This document shows, in pieces, positions 59,397 to 64,000 of a stretch of 64,000 nucleotides of DNA. Numbering within the stretch: position 1 is the stretch's first letter; every line of letters begins with the position of its first letter. The position numbers were made by a program, and so were the translations under genes. Under the pieces are notes generated by a model that made no database searches, was not told the DNA's origin, and saw nothing but the letters and a program-made list of their open reading frames with translations. Source of the DNA: Terriglobales bacterium (lineage in GTDB: Bacteria; Acidobacteriota; Terriglobia; Terriglobales; Acidobacteriaceae). The stretch lies in contig DASRER010000020.1 of assembly GCA_035651995.1 (NCBI GenBank), positions 1-64,000 on the forward strand. Reading direction: 5' to 3'.

Positions 59397-60379
59397 GCGT
59401 GCTGTCCGGGCTTTACGCGGCGGGCGTGGCGGCGCGCAACGCGCTCTACGACCGCGGCACGCTGCCGGCGCGCAGGCTGCGCAAGCCGGTGATCAGCGTA
59501 GGCAACGTCGCCGTGGGCGGCGCGGGCAAAACACCGTTCGTCATGCTTCTGGCTGAGCTGCTCGCCCGGCGCGGCCTGCGCTGCGACGTGCTCACCCGCG
59601 GTTACGGCCGGGCCAGCCGCGGCGTCGCCGTCGTGGACGTTGCAGGTTCGGCGCAGCAGTTCGGCGATGAGCCGCTGCTGATCGCGCGCCGGCTGAAGGT
59701 TCCGGTCATCGTCGGCGAGGACCGCTACGCCGCTGGCCTGGAAGCCGAAAAACAGTTCGACTCAGACCTGCACCTTCTCGACGACGGCTTTCAGCACCGG
59801 GCGCTGGCTCGCGACTTCGATATCGTGCTGGTCACGCCCGACGACGCGCGTGACCGTGTCCTGCCGGCTGGACGCCTGCGGGAGCCGCTTTCAGCCCTGG
59901 CGCGCGCCGACGCCGTGGTGCTCGCCGCCGGCGCCGAGCCGGAACCGTTTCCGCTCGCCGGCAGGCGCGTGTGGCGGGCGCGGCGCGGCATCATCCCGCC
60001 GCGCGGCGCGCCGCAGCATCCGGTGGTGTTCTGCGGGATCGCGCGGCCGCAGAATTTCCTGCTGCAGCTGCGCAAGGCGGGCGTCGAACCGGCGGCCGAG
60101 GCCAGCTTCCGCGATCACAACCGTTATTCCGAGCGCGATGTCCGCGACCTGCTGCAACTCCGAGAGAAGTCCGAGGCCGACGGCTTCATGACCACGGAAA
60201 AGGACGCCGTTAACCTGGGCGCGCTGGCGGCGCAGCTCGAGCCCATGTGCGTCGTTCCTCTACGTATGACGCTGGAAAACGCCGAGGCGGCGCTCGACGA
60301 AATGTTGCGCGTGATCGGCGAGCGCGTCCGGACCTTCAACACACAGGACACAAAAAAACACAAAGGAGTTTCGCCATGA
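59393..60379 (+). CDS. lpxK: tetraacyldisaccharide 4'-kinase
   Basis: A 328-residue membrane-associated kinase for the 4' phosphate of lipid A. The P-loop is GNVAVGGAGKTPFV. DVLTRGYGRASRG, LLDDGFQHRALARD and FMTTEKDAVNL match the family (Asp of the DGFQH motif is catalytic). The GTG start sits inside the waaA stop. The last ~15 codons (TFNTQDTKKHKGVSP) come from an octamer tract, which also supplies AAAGGAG, the ribosome binding site of the next gene. So a non-family tail has been added by the repeat. Confidence 0.95.
   Translation: MSVLSGLYAAGVAARNALYDRGTLPARRLRKPVISVGNVAVGGAGKTPFVMLLAELLARRGLRCDVLTRGYGRASRGVAVVDVAGSAQQFGDEPLLIARRLKVPVIVGEDRYAAGLEAEKQFDSDLHLLDDGFQHRALARDFDIVLVTPDDARDRVLPAGRLREPLSALARADAVVLAAGAEPEPFPLAGRRVWRARRGIIPPRGAPQHPVVFCGIARPQNFLLQLRKAGVEPAAEASFRDHNRYSERDVRDLLQLREKSEADGFMTTEKDAVNLGALAAQLEPMCVVPLRMTLENAEAALDEMLRVIGERVRTFNTQDTKKHKGVSP
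60334..60368 (+). repeat. 8-bp-period tract inside the lpxK 3' end
   Basis: CTTCAACA, CACAGGAC, ACAAAAAA, ACACAAAG are in 8-bp register, ending in AAAGGAG. The tract encodes the lpxK C-terminus and forms the ribosome binding site for the gene at 60376. It is the inverse complement style of the CCTTTGTG/GTGTCCTT words at 40.37 kb. Confidence 0.65.
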
Positions 60380-60912
60380 AGCTGCGCAGGACTGCCCTTG
60401 TTTTGCTCGCGCTCGCTGTCGCGTCGTCGGCCTGGGCGCAGGTCAAGCAGAAGCCGAATTCTCCCGCGCGCCGAATGGCGAATGCCCCCAGCCGTGAGCT
60501 CATGCAGCGCATCTGGGACGCCTGGGGCACGCTCGATCCGGCCAACGCCGCGCCGTTCTACTCCAAGGACCCGCAGAACATCTACTTCGACATCACCCCA
60601 ATGCAGTACACCGGCTGGGCCGCGTACGAGAAGGGCGTAAAGAACGTGCTCGCCGGCTTCAGGCAGTTCAAGGCGACCATTCCCGACGACGCGCGCGTTC
60701 AGGTGCTGGGCAACCACGCGCTCGGCTTCACCACCTGGCACGCCGAACTGGTGATGGCCGATGGAACGCCTTCGACGATGGAAGGCCGCTGGACCGTGGA
60801 GTGGGCGCGCGAGAACGGACGCTGGCTCATCGTGCACGAGCATGTCTCCGTGCCGATGGGCGGCGGACCGATGCCGCCGGGCAACAAGCCGCTGTCGCCG
60901 AAAGTGCAATAG
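60376..60912 (+). CDS. secreted SnoaL-like (NTF2 fold) protein
   Basis: A 178-residue protein with a Sec signal peptide (residues 1-21, ending SSAWA) and a SnoaL/ketosteroid-isomerase-like domain: helix LMQRIWDAWGTLDPANAAPFYS, then beta strands with ALGFTTWHAELVMADG and WARENGRWLIVHEHVS. The ligand is unknown; it could be a small hydrolase or binding protein. It is the third gene of the waaA-lpxK run, overlapping lpxK by 4 nt (ATGA). A second NTF2-like protein is at 11.9 kb. Confidence 0.8.
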   Translation: MKLRRTALVLLALAVASSAWAQVKQKPNSPARRMANAPSRELMQRIWDAWGTLDPANAAPFYSKDPQNIYFDITPMQYTGWAAYEKGVKNVLAGFRQFKATIPDDARVQVLGNHALGFTTWHAELVMADGTPSTMEGRWTVEWARENGRWLIVHEHVSVPMGGGPMPPGNKPLSPKVQ

Positions 60913-60914
60913 GA

Positions 60915-61024
60915 CTTGGCAGTCAGCAGTCAGCATTCACCCTCGGCGGTCCCCGGCGAAATGAAGGCGCGTTCGCGAAGCCGAATCGGCACTGAATGCT
61001 GACTGCTGCATGCTGACTGCTGTT
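60915..61024. terminator. heptamer-built hairpin after the SnoaL-like gene
   Basis: AGCAGTC and AGCATTC units (left arm, about 60915-60939) and GACTGCT and GCATGCT units (right arm, 60993-61022) are inverted copies. CAGCAGTCAGCATTCA (60924-60939) pairs perfectly with TGAATGCTGACTGCTG (60993-61008), a 16-bp stem. It follows the last gene of the waaA run and probably ends it. Confidence 0.6.
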
Positions 61025-61125
61025 TTCCCACAAATCCGCTACACCCGATTTGTGCATCGCACATACAGCCGCGCTTGCGTCGCCAGCTTCCAATCATCAG
61101 CACGCGAGATTGGAGGAGGAGAGTA

Positions 61126-61296
61126 ATGCCAGGAAAAAAGCGCCTGCGTGGCGCCGGCAGCAAGGAACAGCGGCAGTACGAACACATCAAGCAGAGCGCT
61201 CAGCGCTCGCGACGCTACGGGAAGCGCGCCAGGGAAGTGGCGGCGCGGACCGTGATGAAGCAACACAAACGCAAGAAACACCGCAAAGGAGATTAG
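61126..61296 (+). CDS. small basic protein, 56 residues
   Basis: Strong ribosome binding site (GGAGGAGGAGAG) and ATG at 61126. The product has MPGKKRLRGAGSKEQRQYEH followed by IKQSAQRSRRYGKRAREVAA and a Lys/His-rich end. The GS.KE.RQYEHIK...RA.EVAARTV pattern matches a widespread short family often annotated as plasmid stabilisation protein, whose function is not established. The gene below starts 3 nt after its stop, forming an operon of two basic peptides. Confidence 0.75.
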   Translation: MPGKKRLRGAGSKEQRQYEHIKQSAQRSRRYGKRAREVAARTVMKQHKRKKHRKGD

Positions 61297-61298
61297 CC

Positions 61299-61493
61299 AT
61301 GGCAACAGCGAAGCAACGCGCGGCGGCCCGCCGCAACATCAAGAAGGCAGCCGCGGCGCGGCGCCGCAGCGGCCGCAGCAGCAATCGCACCAGCCGCCGC
61401 CGCAAGACAGCGGCGGTCGCCGTGATAGCCAGGCGCAGGCGCGCTCGCAGGGCCGAAGGAAAGTCCGGCGGCAGCACTCGCGAGGCAGCCTAG
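61299..61493 (+). CDS. small histone-like basic protein, 64 residues
   Basis: ATG at 61299, preceded by AAAGGAG. The product is about 40% Arg, Lys and Ala (KQRAAARRNIKKAAAARRRS, then RTSRRRKTAAVAVIARRRRA). The N-terminal KQRAAARRNIKKA block recurs in many small bacterial basic proteins, so I think the frame is real. The composition suggests nucleic-acid binding. It is coupled to the preceding basic peptide. Confidence 0.7.
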   Translation: MATAKQRAAARRNIKKAAAARRRSGRSSNRTSRRRKTAAVAVIARRRRARRAEGKSGGSTREAA

Positions 61494-61679
61494 TCCTGGA
61501 ACACTTCTTGCCAGCGGCAGGCCACTCGCAAACCACGGCTGCCGCGGTCATTTCTTTGGTTGCCGTTGAGCAAATTGATAAAAGGCCAGCCAAGATCAGC
61601 CGCGGCGGATTCGCCACCCGAACGAAGGCGGCCCGCCGCGGCATTTTTTTCGCGACCCTTTGCGCCCGTGACCTTCAAG

Positions 61680-62183
61680 CTACACCAGGCGTGAGCGGAA
61701 CTCCTGCGATGCGCCGGTGAACTTGCCGTACACCGGGTCAATGTAGGTTGGGCGCAGCACCGCCGCCGACATCGAGATCACGATGATCCCGGCCACGAAC
61801 AGCGCCATCCCCAGCAGCCAGGCCGCCGGCTCGATGTCGCCGCCGATGGCGCTCCCGGTGATCCCGAGCGGCAGCCACACGGCCAGCATCGCAACGCCGA
61901 TCCAGATGTTGCGCTTGCGCGCCGCAGAGTGCTGGTCGCAGAGCGGCACCACCAGGTGCATCTTCTTGCGCACGATCAGCGCCACGATGATGTAGATGAT
62001 CGGGCTGATCAGGATCAGCAGGAAGAGCCACTTGTTGTGCCAGAAAAAATTCTTATCGAGCGGCTTGGTGCCGGGCGCGCCGCACTTCACGCAGAAGTTG
62101 GGCAGCGTGGCGCCCTGCGGCACGCGCAGCTCGTCACCTTCAAACCCGAGTGAAACAAGAGGTGCTGCTTGCGGAGTAGCCAT
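61680..62183 (-). CDS. zinc-ribbon-like membrane protein of unknown function
   Basis: About 167 residues from the ATG at 62183. The N-terminal 30 residues include NFCVKCGAPGTKPL, a CxxC knuckle reminiscent of zinc ribbons. Four hydrophobic segments follow (about residues 50-66, 92-110, 118-135 and a final one). PLCDQHSAARKR holds a third Cys and a His. The layout resembles small DUF membrane proteins that sense or assemble metal, but I assign no function. It faces the defence-like pair across a divergent gap. Confidence 0.7.
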   Translation of the reverse strand: MATPQAAPLVSLGFEGDELRVPQGATLPNFCVKCGAPGTKPLDKNFFWHNKWLFLLILISPIIYIIVALIVRKKMHLVVPLCDQHSAARKRNIWIGVAMLAVWLPLGITGSAIGGDIEPAAWLLGMALFVAGIIVISMSAAVLRPTYIDPVYGKFTGASQEFRSRLV

Positions 62184-62290
62184 AGCGCGCGAAAGCATAC
62201 TCCCGTGCGGCGGGAAGGCAAAAGGAATTTCGGGGTCCGGTTGTGTGGGTATTGCGGCTCCTTCTCTACGCCGTTAAACTCACTGCACGA

Positions 62291-63433
62291 ATGCTCGTTA
62301 CACGTATCACTCTCAAGAACTGGCGGAACTTTCGACAGGTCGACGTCCCAGTTGGCAGCCGTGTTTTCTTGGTTGGTCCAAATGCCTCCGGCAAATCCAA
62401 CTTCTTGGATGTATTTGTGTTCCTCAGGGACCTAGCAAAGGCCGGAGGCGGCCTTCAGAAGGCCGTCAGCGACCGTGGCGGAATTTCACGAATTCGTTGC
62501 TTGGCGGCGCGGCAGGACCCGGATGTCGAGCTCCAAATCGAACTGGCAGGGGATGACTCGGACAAGTGGACCTATTCGGTTGGTATCAAGCAGGAATCGC
62601 GAGGATACAGGCAGCCTTATCTCTCGTTCGAAAGAGTGACGCACAATGGCAGTGATGTCGTCAGTCGGCCAGACAAGAACGATCAACAAGATCCACTGCG
62701 ACGCACGCAGACTTATCTGGAACAAATAAGTGCGAACTCACGCTTCCGACCGGTGGCACGCTTCTTTGAAGCGATCGATTATCTTCATCTTGTCCCACAG
62801 TTGATCAAGCACCCGGAAGCATTTGTGGGCCCCGTTTTGCCTGGGGATCCTTACGGGAAGAGCTTTCTTGAAAGGGTTGCGAGAACGCCGGAGAAAACCC
62901 GCCGCTCGCGACTTCGCCGTATTGAGGCCGCCTTGCGAATCGCGGTTCCTCAGTTGAGCGAACTCTCAGACGTGAAGGACGAGGCCGGCATTCCGCACTT
63001 GGAAGCCGTTTATCGGCATTGGCGGCCAAAAGGAGCGAAACAGCGAGAGGATCAGTTTTCAGATGGGACACTTCGACTCATCGGACTTCTATGGTCCCTG
63101 CTCGAGGGAAGTTCTTTGCTCCTGTTGGAGGAACCCGAGTTATCCCTGAACTCCGGCATTATTCGCAAGCTCCCAGCCTTAATGTACAGAATCCAGAGAC
63201 AGCGGGAACGTCAGCTTATCGTCAGTACCCACAGCCCAGATCTGCTGTCGGATCCAGGAATCGGCGGTGAAGAGATGTTGCTCCTGACACCTTCCGAAGA
63301 GGGCACACGGGTAGAGTTGGCTTCGTCTAATAGCGAAATCAGAGACTTGCTTGAGGGCGGAATGAGCCTCGCGGATGCTGCTATACCGAAGACTGCACCT
63401 GAGGGATTGCCCCAATTGGATCTGTTCCAGTAA
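62291..63433 (+). CDS. RecF/OLD-like AAA ATPase (possible defence)
   Basis: A 380-residue SMC-like ABC ATPase. Walker A is GPNASGKSN (Lys35), a signature-like FSDGTLRLIG follows, and Walker B is LLLLEEPELSLN, with the H-loop STHSPDLL. LKNWRNFRQVDVPVGSRVFL opens the family domain; the coiled-coil arm is short. The ATG at 62291 begins the conserved block. Codon use and GC (roughly half GC by eye, against two thirds in neighbours) differ from the rest of the window, as for transferred genes. A partner gene starts 2 nt after its stop. Such ATPase-partner pairs often act in phage defence. Confidence 0.85.
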   Translation: MLVTRITLKNWRNFRQVDVPVGSRVFLVGPNASGKSNFLDVFVFLRDLAKAGGGLQKAVSDRGGISRIRCLAARQDPDVELQIELAGDDSDKWTYSVGIKQESRGYRQPYLSFERVTHNGSDVVSRPDKNDQQDPLRRTQTYLEQISANSRFRPVARFFEAIDYLHLVPQLIKHPEAFVGPVLPGDPYGKSFLERVARTPEKTRRSRLRRIEAALRIAVPQLSELSDVKDEAGIPHLEAVYRHWRPKGAKQREDQFSDGTLRLIGLLWSLLEGSSLLLLEEPELSLNSGIIRKLPALMYRIQRQRERQLIVSTHSPDLLSDPGIGGEEMLLLTPSEEGTRVELASSNSEIRDLLEGGMSLADAAIPKTAPEGLPQLDLFQ

Positions 63434-63435
63434 AG

Positions 63436-64000
63436 ATGCCGATTCCAGCTAATCTGGCTGTCGAGGACGCACTCAGTGAATCAGTAATCTCTCGCGTGCT
63501 CGCTTTCGTTGATCGAGACTACGCGGTTCGCACCATATACAGTCGTGGCGGGTACGGCTACCTCAAAAAGAACATCGGAGGATTCAATAATGCCGCAAAG
63601 AGTGTTCCTTACATAATTTTGACGGACCTGAACTCCTATGGCTGTCCGCCCGAACTGATTGAAGACTGGTTAAGAGCCCCTCTGAGTGCGAATCTTATCT
63701 TGCGGGTCGCGATCCGAGAGGTGGAAGCTTGGCTCTTAGCAGACCGGCAGGCGGCCTCAAGATTTCTCGGCGTGGGGCTGGCCGCGATTCCGGGAGATCC
63801 TGAAAGCATTCGCGATCCAAAGGAAAAGTTGATCGAAATTGCGCGCGGCTCCCGAAGAAGGCAGATTCGGGACGATATCTGTCCTCGTCCGGGAAGTACA
63901 AGCAAGATAGGTCCGAACTACAACGCTGCGTTGTCCCGATTTGTTGCGAGCGCCTGGAATCCCGGCCTCGCCAGTGCCAACTCGCCCAGCTTATCGAAAG
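63436..64000 (+). CDS. partner of the ATPase, TOPRIM-like / DUF4276-like (partial)
   Basis: The frame is open from the ATG at 63436 to the window end (188 codons, 3' end missing). MPIPANLAVEDALSESVISRV opens it. IILTDLNSYGCPPELIEDWL then gives an acidic DxN-type motif, and ANLILRVAIREVEAWLLADR gives a Glu-rich helix. The order E, then D, then EVEAWLLAD resembles TOPRIM-like nucleases such as DUF4276 family members, but this is by eye. It is coupled to the upstream ATPase. Function is inferred only from that pairing. A truncated C-terminus limits the call. Confidence 0.65.
   Translation, partial: MPIPANLAVEDALSESVISRVLAFVDRDYAVRTIYSRGGYGYLKKNIGGFNNAAKSVPYIILTDLNSYGCPPELIEDWLRAPLSANLILRVAIREVEAWLLADRQAASRFLGVGLAAIPGDPESIRDPKEKLIEIARGSRRRQIRDDICPRPGSTSKIGPNYNAALSRFVASAWNPGLASANSPSLSK

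Overview
The window is a high-GC chromosomal segment of a diderm bacterium. I read it as an acidobacterium (Acidobacteriota, Terriglobia-like). The reasons are the 5' end of a 16S rRNA gene on the minus strand at the left edge, lipid A/Kdo genes (lpxC, lpxK, kdsB, waaA), TonB and BamD functions, a Ser/Thr kinase-TolB-TPR protein, and gene neighbourhoods familiar from that phylum. The assignment is inference; no database search was run. The left edge cuts a 16S gene and the right edge cuts a gene next to an AAA ATPase.

Layout. 1-1.3 kb: 16S 5' end and its upstream region. 1.3-4.7 kb: two paralogous double-cupin proteins, a non-canonical Nramp-like transporter and a small membrane protein. 5-12.4 kb: uppS, a winged-helix regulator with a membrane partner, a GAF/HD-GYP protein, a class A PBP and an NTF2-like protein. 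12.5-13.4 kb: a RAYT (REP-associated transposase) bracketed by mirror-image palindromes. 13.5-17.7 kb: gatB, tRNA-Met, Ser/Thr kinase. 18-23.1 kb: an operon of TonB receptor, YfiR-like periplasmic protein and hybrid histidine kinase. 23.1-26.1 kb: transglutaminase-like protein, amidohydrolase, STAS protein. 26.2-31.3 kb: a polyphosphate locus (CHAD, ppx, sixA, ppk1) with a Pho-box-like repeat. 31.7-34.8 kb: a catalytically dead CtpA-like protein, a REC-PilZ protein, lpxC. 35-46.2 kb: LolA-like protein, SDR, glutamine-amidotransferase-like hydrolase, plsC, coaX, birA, nadC, valS, VOC protein. 46.4-54.6 kb: REC protein with a very long Pro/Ala/Glu tail, BamD-like lipoprotein, rpe, and a GDP-mannose set (manA, manC, manB-like). 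54.6-55.8 kb: a Fur-family regulator with a Fur-like box, then a Dps-like ferritin. 55.8-61.5 kb: gene remnants, kdsB, GNAT, waaA-lpxK, NTF2-like protein, two small basic proteins. 61.7-64 kb: a zinc-ribbon membrane protein, then a lower-GC ATPase plus partner pair that looks acquired and may be a defence system.

How the genes work together. Most of the region builds the envelope: undecaprenyl carrier (UppS), peptidoglycan (PBP1A), lipid A/Kdo (LpxC, LpxK, KdsB, WaaA), phosphatidic acid (PlsC), outer-membrane proteins (BamD) and mannose nucleotides (ManA, ManC, ManB). A second layer is signalling (HD-GYP, PilZ, YfiR/CHASE8 kinase, STPK, STAS). A third is phosphate storage.

The strongest unexplained structure is intergenic. 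At least 20 gene junctions carry short degenerate tandem tracts with a strict 7-, 8- or 10-bp period. Each locus has its own unit sequence, so the family is defined by period rather than by sequence. Several tracts encode the last codons and stop codon of a gene (uppS, birA, valS, PBP1A, lpxK) or the start region of one (manC), and several fold into long perfect hairpins.
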